A stretch of DNA of 64,000 bases from positions 1,415,020-1,479,019 of the forward strand of contig SIJG01000020.1 in NCBI GenBank assembly GCA_023374025.1. Reading direction: 5' to 3'. Shown one piece after another: positions 10,801-21,899 of the stretch; position 1 is the first letter of the stretch; each line of letters opens with the position of its first letter. Under the pieces are notes generated by a model. The model did no database searches, was not told the DNA's origin, and was given only the letters and a program-made list of their open reading frames with translations. The position numbers and the translations under genes are program-made. Source of the stretch: Heterodera schachtii. Its lineage: Eukaryota > Nematoda > Chromadorea > Rhabditida > Heteroderidae.

Positions 10801-12920
10801 GAAAATACTTTTTTAATCGGATTTTCATTTTTGAATGGTATGAAAACTAAAAATATCGTATAAAATATAATGGTAATGACAAATTATATTTATCAGTTAT
10901 TCCTCCTTAAATTTTTTGAAACCATTTTAATGATGTAAAAGTGTTGCTTTTCAATGTTTCTTTGTATCATCTTGTATATAAATCAAGCCCAAAAATAGTT
11001 GGATGAATGATCAAATTTCGGAGTCCCTTTGTGCTCAAATTCCGTAATTTCTTTGTTTCCAATTTGACGGAGAGAATCCCATTAGTGCTTTGAGGTTAAT
11101 CAAAAACTTCAAAAATGATCAAAATTCCAAAGCTTCGTTAATTTCAATAAAGTGAGTCTCGATGATCAGATCAACATATTTATTCACCAACGAGCCGTCA
11201 CTTTGCATTCTTTAATTAATAAATATTTAATGGTGTTCTTACAAAACACTAAGTAAAACATATTAAAAATTAAATATTATTTAACATTAATAGATGCTTG
11301 CAACAAACATAACCGATAATGATATGTATTTTAAAATAAGATAAAACAAAATTAATTAAATAAAATTAAAATGCACTTCAACGAAGGACTTAGATCATGC
11401 AATAGAATTTTCAGCATGAGAAAAACTATTAGGCTATTTATTTAAAAATACAAAGGAAAAAATTTAAAAAAACAGAATTTATAAAAAAATAATTAATTAA
11501 ATATAGCAAATAAGCTTTGAAAAAGTTATAGGATCATAACATAATTTTTATATCTCGTTTTCATTTCATTAAATATTATTTAAACATGATTAAAGTTTTC
11601 CATTTTTAATAATTTGAAAAAATCACATTATTTTATTTTCTTAAAATATATGTTAGTGTAAGAAAAGGTATAGTTTTGAAGAAAATTTGAAAAAAATTAA
11701 ATAATTTATTAACATTAAATAGCGATTTAATTCATTTCATCCATAGCGAAGTTATGGCTGAATTTAACTCGATTGATTTTGTTAAAGAATATTAATAATT
11801 GTGATTCCAAATTTTGTATATTTTTGGTATTATTTATTTTATGCTTTTATTTGAAACAATTTTTATTTTCATATATTACACGCAGTTCTCCCTTCAGTTA
11901 AAGGTTTTCTTCCGCCGTTTTGTTGAGCAATGAATTAGGTATTTGTTTTTAATATTCGGATTTTGAAGTTTATTATGCAAATGTGTGTTTTTTTAAATTT
12001 TTATTCCTAAATTTTCATTTCTATGATTTTAACACTTAAAAATAGAACCTTTAAAGTGCCGTATTATTAAAAACCAAAACAAGCGAATAAAACTGAATAA
12101 ATAATTCATAATTACCAAAAAACATAAAGCGAATTACCAATTTTAAGAATATGATGCGAATCCTTAATCGCAAAAGATAGCCCAATATATAAAGATCATT
12201 CAAAAAAGAAATGAAACTATGATTTGTATATTAAATTTATTTAATAATAAAATTAATAACTATTAATGTTTATTTTTATTGATTTATGTCAATTGAACAA
12301 TAACTAATACTGAAGTACATTACCTTATAAAAACTATTTATAAAAGTAAATTTCAATATTAAAAATCATTCTAAATATTGATTTACAAATATCATAGTGA
12401 TAAACTTTTCCAAAATACCTAAGACTTACAATTTTTTAAAATTTAAAAATAGCTATTTTGATTTTAAATGCAAAAAATAAACGTAATAAAAATTACTTTA
12501 TTTTTATTAAAAGTGAATTAAACAATTAAATCAATTGATTTTATGTTATTTTGATATTAACAGTAAAATTTTTAACTTTTTTTTAATTTAAAGCAAAATT
12601 AATAAATTATATTTATTTATGTGCAACTTGATCAACGTCAATGTAAAACATAAAATATTTTATTTCAATAAAACAACCATATAAGAACAGCGATTATATT
12701 AAAAATAAAATACAGGAGCAAAGAAATGAATCACGTACAATCGAAAAATAAATAATAAAATAAAATATTTTTTATTTAATGAGCACTACTGCCGCAAAAA
12801 ACAGTCGATTCTGAGCAAGAAAGTAATTTTAATAATTAAAAGATATGTATCGGCATGTTTTATTAATAGCAAATAATTTTAATCAAAAATTGTGAATTTA
12901 AAAAAAATGATTAAATTTCT
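7900..12920. other. A+T-rich DNA with islands, no supported gene
   Basis: Low-complexity sequence. Islands lie at 8100-8160, 9665-9800 (GC patch with GGCGGTCGG), 9825-9990 (repeated AAGGCCTT/TTGGCC words), 10,980-11,210 and 11,880-11,935. The 10,980-11,210 island is the longest. Its minus strand holds an open frame starting MQSDGSLVNKYVDL, but no homology is evident to me. A diverged direct duplication of about 70 bp is visible at 9343-9412 and 9556-9625. Confidence 0.3.
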
Positions 12921-12924
12921 AAAA

Positions 12925-13113
12925 TATAATCCGGCTTTGCAAATTTTTTGTGAAAATGCGCGGAAAAATGAAGTGACAAAATTAAGAAAAATACAATTTT
13001 ATTTTATAATTTTTATTAAAATAAATATCTTTTAATCTGATAATATTTATTTTTTAATTATTTTTCAGACAACCCAAAAGTACCGCGGACGCGCAGTGCC
13101 GCTGCCCCGTTGA
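12925..13113 (+). other. Possible exon pair (relic) around a 96-nt intron
   Basis: An island at 12,925-12,972 is open (NPALQIFCENARKNE) and is followed by a weak donor GTGACA. A second, GC-rich island begins at 13,069 directly after a strong-looking acceptor (ATTATTTTTCAG) and stays open for 14 codons to TGA at 13,111. Joining them would remove 96 nt and give a short in-frame C terminus (TTQKYRGRAVPLPR). No family is recognised. The second island also stays open in another frame for about 65 codons, so the frame is uncertain. Confidence 0.2.
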
Positions 13114-13119
13114 CACATC

Positions 13120-14370
13120 ATCGGCAAATTTTGTTGAATTAAAATTCAATGAAAAAATCTCACAAATAAATTATTATAAAATGAAATTTATTAAAAAAGT
13201 TAAGATAAAAGAAAATATATATAGATATTTGCTTTTCGTACATAAACATAATTTTTTTCTAACATTTCAATAATTAATAAATTTTGTGCAAAATAATTTT
13301 TTAAATAAATTCAAATAATATATTTGCTTAATCATTCTAGTCAAAATATGTAAAATTGAAAATAAAAATAAACAAATTTTTCTTATAAATATACAATTTA
13401 AAATTTTAATTATTTTCCAAATAAAAAATAAAACAATAATAAGTGAAATCTAACGGAGTAAGTATAGATGCTGACATTAATAGTTTATTCGACACACCAA
13501 GTATTTTTTTTAAAAATATAGAATTAAAAGAAAGCATAATTATGGATAAATGTATAAAAATGAAAAAAGGAATATAAATTTTGTCACTTAATTAAAAACT
13601 AAATTTCGGTTTTATAAATAATAAATTATCCAAATGATAAAAACGGTATACATATTTTGTTGTAAAATGCAGTAATTTTTTCATCTTTTACGTATGTTTT
13701 GAATTTGATTTATTTTTAAATATATGTGCACAATTTCGTGTTAATTTAATTTTTTTTTAATTAAATATAATTTAGGCTTTATTCATTAGCTAAAACATCC
13801 AAAATATTCATTAGTGACTGATGCTCAGTTCGCAGCCAAAAACTTGAAATATAGGGTACTTTACAACACAATTAGATGTAATTTAAAAATAATTGACTGA
13901 TTTAATTAAAAGTTAACACAAAAGAAAATTAGCGCTTGCAACAAAAAATAGCTCAAATTAAATCAAAAAAATCTTCATATAATAATAATGTAAAATTTAA
14001 ATTAAATTGTCAATCAAAAATAAGACAATAACCAATGAAAAAACATAAAGTAGTGATGGTGGACTGTTTAATTTTTTTTTTAAGAAAAAGTTATACCAAA
14101 TCATATTTCAAGTGATTTACCAAAAGTAAAATTCCTTTAATAAAAAATATTTTAAATTTAGAAGAATTAGTTGTAATATTTAATTTTCATTAACCATTTA
14201 TAGAAAAAAGAACCTAAATTAGCCCAATTTCCATTTAACCTTGGAAGAAGAAAAGAAATTGTTTATCACGACGAGATTTAAAGAAAAAAAATTATATTGT
14301 AAATATTATAAATGAAAGAAAATTTACCAATGATATAGATAGAAAAATATATAGCATAAAAGATCAGTTT
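13120..14370. other. A+T-rich DNA, nothing seen
   Basis: Low-complexity A/T sequence with no repeat structure, RNA or gene that I can support. Confidence 0.4.
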
Positions 14371-14374
14371 CAAA

Positions 14375-14672
14375 CTCTCGTGAGAGCGCCGCGCGGCATA
14401 TTCATTCCACCATTTTCCTTTTGTCGAAGCTCCCATCCTCGGTGAATCGTTGTCATCCTGAAAGGGCAGACAACACCAACCATCCGGTGCTACCAATGAG
14501 GGAAGAGGTGTTGGGCCGAGAGGATGCTCTGATGGGGGGAATTGAGGAAAGGGCTTGGGGAAGGGAGAGGGAACTGAAGATCGAATGCCGAGGGAAGGTG
14601 GCCACTACCGCTCGGTTGATGAGTTCGAAAACCTATGTCCCACCCCCCAAAACCAATTCCTGACTCCGAACT
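14375..14672 (+). other. GC-rich island with a 55-codon ATG frame (14,496-14,663)
   Basis: This block is unusually G+C- and purine-rich for the window. The plus-strand frame is open from 14,421 (TTG). Its first ATG is at 14,496 in the context CCAATGAGG and gives 55 residues (MREEVLGREDALMGG...). The product is charged, with no domain known to me, and ends in KTYVPPPKTNS. The minus strand also has an open frame that runs into A+T-rich sequence. It could be a first exon, a promoter CpG-type island or a gene relic. A coding call is weak. Confidence 0.25.
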
Positions 14673-14911
14673 TTATTTCCATCGATGGATAAAGGTATAA
14701 AATGGAATAAAGATAAAAAAGATAAAATGAGTGGAAAATGAATAATAAAATGTGTAAATGTTGATCGTTAAATATCGGTGATTGGAATAGGCGGAGCCAA
14801 GTGAGAGAGAGATATAATTAAGTTGATAAATGGAGAGAATAGAGAAAAAGAATAATTGCGATGTAAGTAGAAATGATAAATGGATAATTGACGTAAATTG
14901 AATATGCCTTA

Positions 14912-15195
14912 CAGGAAGGATGGGAGGGGAGGGGAGGGGGACGGACGTAAAACACAGTTAATATATTTAATTGTCATAATAATTGGGTATTTAAAATTGT
15001 TTTTCAACTTTACATCGTCAAATTTGTTATTAGCAGAATTTTAAACATTTTCCAATTTTAAATTGGGAAATTTTGCTTCATTAGTTGACAGCTGATGATT
15101 AATGCCTTCACGCGGCGACCGACGGAATGGATGGAGAGAGGGAGGGAAGCAGCGACGGAACAGATGGACGGAGGGAAGGGGGGGGGAGAAGATGC
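14912..15195. repeat. Purine-rich tracts (GGAGGGGAGGGG; GGAGGGAAGGGGGGGGGAG)
   Basis: Two polypurine patches, near 14,915-14,945 and 15,115-15,192, lie in otherwise A+T-rich DNA. G runs of four or more could form G-quadruplex or triplex structures. Minus-strand frames here are rich in Pro/Ser because of the tract and are not credible genes. Confidence 0.6.
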
Positions 15196-15294
15196 ACAAA
15201 TGCAAATCAATATAGGATAATTTGAATATAATGATAGAATTAACCGCAACATTTTGAGTTATGCAGCAAATAAAATGGTAAAAATTTTTTACAA

Positions 15295-15625
15295 GCGGCA
15301 CCTTCAAAGGTAGCACTCCTACAATGTTTAGGATTTGTTAAAATTTTTAATTTGAGGCGGCAACTTCAAATGGTTACAACTTCCAATAGGTTTGGGATTA
15401 TGCGATAAAAACTCTGGGGTGGCAAGTTCAAAGAAAATACCTCTTCAATGGGCTCGGGATTTTGGGCGGGCGGTAACTTCCAAATCCTTCAATAGGCTCG
15501 GGATTGTGAGCGGGCGGCATCATCAAAGGAAAAACACCCCTTCAATAGGCTCGGGATTGTGAGCGGGCGGCATCTTCAAAGAGAAAAAGCCCTTCAACAA
15601 ACTCGGGATTTTGGAGGGGTCATTC
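15295..15625. repeat. Degenerate 44-62 bp tandem repeat (CTCGGGATT family)
   Basis: The core CTTCAATAGGCTCGGGATT ... GAGCGGGCGGCATCTTCAAAG recurs. GGGATT falls at 15,394, 15,456, 15,500, 15,553 and 15,605, with a weaker copy near 15,330. The third-to-fifth units are closest to each other. The array ends just before the long palindrome at 15,660. Confidence 0.8.
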
Positions 15626-15659
15626 CGGTACCCGCTCGGTTTTGGAGCCTTATACTACT

Positions 15660-15971
15660 GCCCCAACATTTGCGGCCCGACTTTTGCGGCTATGTCCAAA
15701 ATTGGATTCCAAGTTGAATTTATTCAAGCCCTGATAGCTTAAACAGCATTAAAATTACGAAAGCACGGTATTTTGGTTCATTATGATCAATAATTTGTTG
15801 TTTGAAAATTTTATTATTTTTTCAAAAATTAATTAACGATCAAATGATCGAATACTATCACTTTCTATCGTTTAGATAATGCTGTTTATGCGATCAGGGA
15901 TTGAAAAAACTTAATTGTGAAACCGATTTTGAACATAGCCGCAAAGTCGGGACCGCAAAATGTCGGGACAC
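15660..15971. mobile_element. Long imperfect palindrome (foldback element), about 310 bp
   Basis: The left arm (about 15,660-15,800) pairs with the right arm (about 15,829-15,971). The clearest blocks are GCGGCCCGACTTTTGCGGCTATG (15,672-15,694), against the complement of CATAGCCGCAAAGTCGGGACCGC (15,934-15,956), and CCCTGATAGCTTAAACAGCATT (15,729-15,750), against the complement of 15,877-15,899. Pairing continues, diverged, to a small A/T loop near 15,815. No target duplication is evident. It could be a foldback transposon or a source of hairpin small RNA. Confidence 0.8.
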
Positions 15972-16215
15972 GGTTGGGGATTTTCGGGGTCGCGCTGATC
16001 CCGCCGAATTTGGCAATCATTATGGCCATTTTCGAATCCCCGAGTCAAACTCTGAATTTTTGGTTGACCCCCCCCCCCTTTTTCTTGTGTGTTTTAGACT
16101 CCCTAGGAAACACTCACATATGCCAAAATTTGCAAATTATGGAGTGCACCATCAAAAAAACTAAAATTTTGACTATTTCTGGGCGCTCAAAACCCCTAAA
16201 TTTCTGTGTCTGTTA
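15972..16215. repeat. Repeat-like GC patch beside the palindrome
   Basis: The patch includes TTTTCGGGGTCG near 15,981, which resembles the core of the MITE at 60.7 kb (reverse strand, 60,882-60,905). It also contains a C9 run near 16,070 and the palindromic-looking word GGGATTTTCGGGG. Two overlapping frames (87 and 99 codons) cross it. One begins inside the palindrome and neither has recognisable content, so I treat them as shadows. Confidence 0.4.
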
Positions 16216-16219
16216 ATTT

Positions 16220-19200
16220 GCATGTTTCCTCCTTCATAAACTTTTGGTTGAAATTTTGCATTATTTATAAAAAAATTTTAATTACATATTAATTTCATAA
16301 TATACACCACAACTCATTTCATAAAAATTTAAATCATATTGTGGATTTGATAAATGTATTAAGAAGAAAGTTCATAAAAGAATTTTTCTCAAAATCTTTA
16401 AAATTGGTTCCTAAAAACTAACAAAATAATTGGTCGTAGTACATTTCATGACGTATTCAATCGAAAAATATCAGCTAAAAATCGGCTTTATTTATAAAAA
16501 TTTCTTTTGAATTAACCAGAGGTTTTATTAAACATACTACAAATCTTAAAAATTATTTGCGTATAAAAGTTATATATTGAATTTTTTTGTTTAGATAATA
16601 AAATTAAAACATATGTATCAATATTTTTAATTTCATTGGTATTTTTTATTTCATGGTTTAATTTTATTTAGTATAAGTTTATGAAATTCGTCTTATTTAT
16701 TCAGATAATAAAATTTAAAGCCAATCTCTGTAGTAAATTATAAAATTTTCATTTTTAAAAATAATTATCTAATGTTAAAAAAAAATTTATTTAATAATCC
16801 TTTATCAATTATATTGTATAATTAAGCTATTAATTTACCAATTCTGTATATTTTTCGATAATGCTTTTTTAAAAATGTTTAATTAACTAAAAATATTATT
16901 GAATCATCTCGCTATATATTTAATTAAAATTTTAATTTTTATGATATCAGAGTTTTTACTTCTTGAATATTAGAAACCCCATTTGTCCGGCTTCATGTAA
17001 GCTATTCTTATCAATTTATTTGTTTTAAATAAAATAGGTAATGTTAAAACAATTGAAGTATTTTCAAATGAAGCTGGTTATGCTTATAATTTTATATTAC
17101 TTTTGTTAATTATCATTTTTTAAATTAATAATTTAAATAAATTAATATTTTCCCTTTTTTAATCTTTAAATTATTACTTTTTTTCGTAATTAATTATTTA
17201 AAACTAACATTTTGTTGTTAATAGCTTTGCTTGTATAATTTTTTTTTTGTATATGTTTTTATTACCTTATATTTACTTGTTATAATGTTGAAAACCCCAA
17301 ATTTAAAAAAATCTTATATTATATAGCACAATTTAATTGCATTCTTGTTGACATGAAAAAGCAAATTTTAATATTAGTTATATTTTTATTTTTAAAAAAT
17401 TAAATTTAGCAATTTATTTTTTTACATTTCTCACTAATCATCATGAAAAAGAATTTATAACAATGAGTCTAATCTTATGTTTTTAAAATTAAATAATAAC
17501 TTAGACTTTTTAATGATCTGATTAGTTTAAAAACAAATGAAAATGTATTTCAACAGCACATTTGGTGATAATTAATAAATAATATTGATATTACTTTAAC
17601 ATCATTGAAATAGTAAAATTGAAAGAAATTAATATATTAAAAGAACAAAAGAACAAAAGAAATAAAATATAAAAAAATCATTATTAACTATATTTTTTGA
17701 ATTTAATTTATTATTTTTTCTAAATATTGTCATTTTTCTATTAATTTAGAGTTATTTTATCAATTTTGTTAATAGCTTTTTTAGTTTTACTTTATAGTTA
17801 AATTTTAAAAACCTCATCTTTATTATTTTAGAAATTCAAAATTTATACATTATTGTTGTATTTAAAAATTTTTAATTTTTAGAATATTCATAAATGCTTA
17901 ATGACCCCAAATTTTTTTTGTTAATAATTTGTAATGTGCTTTGATTAATTTTCAATTTTTTTGTCTTATTTTCACTTGGTGTGTAGCGAGGCCTCTAACT
18001 CATCATAATGGATTATTACACTCAAAAATGTTTTTATATCAATAAATTGTATTTCAAAAAATTTAATTTTATGAAAATTTGCTTATATAATAAAATTTAA
18101 TTATAACTATTGCTTATATATATTTATTTACTAAATCGTCTATTTTCATTTTAATTCCTTAAATTTTTTGAAATCTCTTGTTATTCTGTGGTTCATATGT
18201 AATTAAGTATTTAATCAGCTTCTAATGATATTGGCCAATTCGTTGTGTCCCAGCCATCCTCCGATCAATAATCGTCTCCCGCCCCCTCCCCCTCAACCCG
18301 CACATTTTGGTTTATTTCAAACGTTGCAAATATATTCATTCCTTTCTAGTTTTTTAAAATTATTTATTAATTTTCTTTTTTATAATATATGCTTATCTTT
18401 TTGAATTTCACATTTATTCGGTTTTATTAAATATTTATCTTTTAAGTAATTAAATTTAGAAATTTAATTAAAACCTATGTCAATTTTAAAAAGTGTTGCA
18501 TTTATGAAACTTTTGAATGACAAATTCCACTTATAAATTATTTAGACCTAAATTAATTTTTTTATTTATATTTTATATAATTGATTTATTTATTTATTTA
18601 TTTATTCTGATTACAATTAATCAAGATTGCTTCACGTCGTCCATTTTAACTGTTGAAATATTCCAATAATGTTGGAATATTTTTATGATTTTTCCAATGA
18701 TTTTACACACTTTTAAGTATATAATCAAAACTTTCATATGTTTTATTTATGTTTTTTAATAAAAAATTTTAAATATTGAAAATAAATAAATTAATTAAAT
18801 CCATTTTTTTGAATTGAATATTTTTCTCAGCTTAATTATTTTATAATATTTTTGTTTTTTTATATTTGTTAAAATTCGGACTAGAAATGCATCTTGGTGA
18901 ATTCGTGTTAACTTTCAAATTATAATTTTATCATAATGTCTCAATTAATTAGATCTTTAATTATAAGGATTCTACACTTAAATTAGAATCAAACTTTATC
19001 ATCAAACGCTTTCACAAAAAAATAATTGTGGGCATTATCTCTATACATCTCTACAAATTATATATTTTTTGTCTTATTTGGTTTTATTTTTAATTTTATA
19101 CTTGTTGATCTTTTATGTTAAATTATACTTAAAAAGTTTGAAATAGACCAAATTATTCCTTTATTTCATTGAAACTTGAATATAATAAAACACAAAAAGT

Positions 19201-20640
19201 TATATTATTCAAAATCTGATGTGAACACAACTAAAGTATAGTAATTTTTTATAAAATATAACAAGAACATACAATTTTTTTATGCAAAAAGAACATTTAA
19301 ATTAGTATTTCCTATATAAAAATATTTGAGTTTCAAATTGAAGAAGCGAAAAATGCGTTATGGTATGCTATGAAAAGAATTCAGAATTCTGGAATTGACA
19401 CTTTAATCCAATCATTAGCTGTGAAATTGCAGAAGATTAATTCTCAGAAGGGAAATTCAAGACAGCAAACCTTGACCATAATTAGGTAAATATCCCAATG
19501 GATTCGGATAGCTTAAGAAACAGCTTATGAACACGTTATTTTTTCTGAAGGAAATATTAATTTCATTTAAAGAAATATCTTAATTGTAATAAAAAAAAAC
19601 ATTAACGCACCATCCGAAAATGATCTACTATACTAAAAAGTTTGCATTTTACTTGTTTGAATTTATCCGTTGAAAGGTTCTAAATAAAAGGAGCAAAATA
19701 GAGGGTATACAAATTTCATCAATTAAAATTAATTAACACAAAAAGGCATACGCTTAAACTTTGGACCAATGATGAAAAATTAATAATGCTTAAAATTCAA
19801 TAAATATAAAATTGATAAAATAAATATAAAAATAAAGAAAGTAGGATTTGTATTAAGTAGATTACCAAAATGAATAACTCAAATTTAAATTTGATTCATT
19901 TTAAGTTTGTTTTTATTTGTTAGTTTCGAGTTAAAACGGCAGGAATAATGCTAAAAACAAATTAATAATTTAATAAATTATATAAACAAAATACTAATAA
20001 AAAGACTAAAGATTTTCGAACATAAAATTAAATTTTTATTACTGACAATAAGATTAAATATGAAAAGATTAATAAATATATAATTGTTCTAAAATTAACA
20101 TTATTTTATGATTTTTTAATAAAGATAAACTCATTTATTAATCTAACAAAATGATCTCGGCTCAAATTAGAGATTCACTCAAATTTTTTTTAATAATATT
20201 TTAATATTTAAAATTATTAAAAAACATTGTATGTAGAAAGTAATAAAAGTAAAAAGTTCACACTATTACTGTAAATCATCTAAAGATCTTCATAAGAACA
20301 AAATAAATAATAGCAAAATCAAACGAAAACATCAATTAATAAATACTTAAAGATAGATAAAGTGATGAAAAACCCAAACATAAAAACAAATAACAATTAA
20401 AATAAAAGTGATGACTTATGAATCTTAATATATTTTCCAAAGTTTTTCTATTTAAATGAAATTTAAAATATAATTTAAACGATTAAATTGTTGAAAAATT
20501 GTGAACCCCGGCACTTTTTCGGCCTGAAAGAAGATTCTATTTTTCTAACTTATTACGTACTTTTTTACAAAGATTCAGATCATTTTTAAGCATTTTTTGA
20601 CCAAATCACGAGAGCAAGAATTCGGCAAAAGGCGAGAGTT
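16220..20640. other. A+T-rich DNA, no supported gene
   Basis: Low-complexity A/T sequence throughout. The only compositional exception is a C-rich patch at 18,235-18,305 (CCCGCCCCCTCCCCCTC). There is a TTTA microsatellite near 18,585-18,607. I see no RNA gene or credible CDS. Confidence 0.4.
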
Positions 20641-20674
20641 CACAAATAAAAACTATGGTTTAGTGGTAATCGAT

Positions 20675-21380
20675 AATTGTAAAAAAACCGGTACCGGTAC
20701 TGACCGGTAATGAAAAAACTGGTACGTGTAGCAACTTTTTCCACCAGTACCGGTACCGGTAAAAATCGGTAATTTTCCAACTATAAAAATTTTTGGACCA
20801 AATTTTTTTGAAATACAAAATTTTTATTCCGTTTTAGCGTGATGCCTGTTTTAGCATTAGAATTATTCAGAAGTATATGTATATTCAGGGTGACCAAAAT
20901 TTTTTTTCAAATTCAGGATAAAGAACACTAAAATTCTGATTTAGACCACAAAATTAAGATTTTTGCAAAACAAGGGGGTCAGCGGCCAATTTTTTGCGAA
21001 GAAGTCCGGCCATGTAATCGATGACCTTTTTTTTTTTGCTTTAACACCGCTTTTCGCGGCGGCGCATTTTTTCCAAAACTTTTGGGAAACAAGTGGGCCG
21101 GCGGTGCCGATAGGCGCCGCCGGGAAAATTTTGTAATTTTTTATGCAATTTGTTATCAGATTTTGAATGAAATATACATATACTTCTGAAAAATTCTAAT
21201 GCTAAAAAACAAGCACTCGCGTAAAAACTGAATAAAAATTTTGTATTTGAAAATTTTGTCCAAAAATTTTGGTGCTAGGTCGATCCACAAAAAACTAAGT
21301 GTGGGCGATCCACAAAAAAACTCAGTGATCGATAAAATTATATAAACAAATTTATTATTCAACTCACAAAACACGGTGCC
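20675..21380. mobile_element. Inverted-repeat element with GGTACCGGTACC flank and GC hairpin core
   Basis: A left arm of about 100 bp (20,787-20,886) is the diverged reverse complement of 21,171-21,272; both carry a TATACTTCTGAA-type block and a TAATGCTAAAA-type block. Outside the left arm are GTACCGGTACCGG words on both strands (20,684-20,765). The interior holds one copy of the 26-nt GC hairpin and a downstream GCGCCGCCGCGAAAAGCG block shared, in the reverse direction, with the copies at 47 and 58 kb. No transposase frame is present. It is probably a non-autonomous DNA transposon; the ends and target duplication were not determined. Confidence 0.6.
21098..21123 (-). repeat. GC hairpin family, copy 1
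   Basis: On the minus strand the arms are CCGGCGGCGCC and GGCACCGCCGG around a TATC loop. There is one C/A mismatch in an otherwise perfect 11-bp stem. The A+T-rich flank (AAAATCTGATAACAAATTG on the minus strand) is shared with other copies, so this is one repeat family rather than a chance palindrome. Confidence 0.8.
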
Positions 21381-21895
21381 GTCCGGTTAATACTAATGTA
21401 CTTCGGCACACAAGTCATTTTCAAATTTTTTTAATTTTTCAATTTTTCACATCACTTCTCGCCAATTTTCTCCATTTGTAGTAGACCTATCCCGACACCA
21501 TTGATACCGTTTTGTAGAGCTCATTGAGTTGCACAAAATAGCCGCTGGTACCGGCAAGCTTAGCTTGGGTTGGCCAAGGCGAGGCTGAGGGTCCTCCGGC
21601 AGATGTGCCCGACCCATGACGGGCTCCAATTGAATGGATCAAGAACCGGATCCGGCCTGGGAGATAGCCCTTGAAAAACTGAACAAAAAATTGTTCTTAA
21701 CCGGGCCGGTCCGGGTTTCGGATCAGGCATTAGTTTATATTTAATTTTGTTTTAAATTTAGCAGGCTAATAGAGAAAAAGCTTGGCTATCGAATGATACC
21801 AAGAATGTAACATTTGGTTGATCTTAAGAAAAGTTAGACAATGTTTTGTCGAAAAAATTGCAAAAATGGCGGATTTTACGAAACGACCTAGCACC
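21271..21895. repeat. Region bounded by 12-bp inverted repeats GGTGCTAGGTCG; GC-rich interior
   Basis: GGTGCTAGGTCG at 21,271-21,282 is the exact reverse complement of 21,884-21,895. Inside is a GC-rich stretch (about 21,530-21,725) with CCGGTCCGGG and GGATCCGG words. A 60-codon minus-strand frame here is not recognisable. No target duplication flanks the repeats. A related CACCTAGCACCG lies at 54,709-54,720. It could be a decayed transposon. Confidence 0.3.
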
Positions 21896-21899
21896 TATT

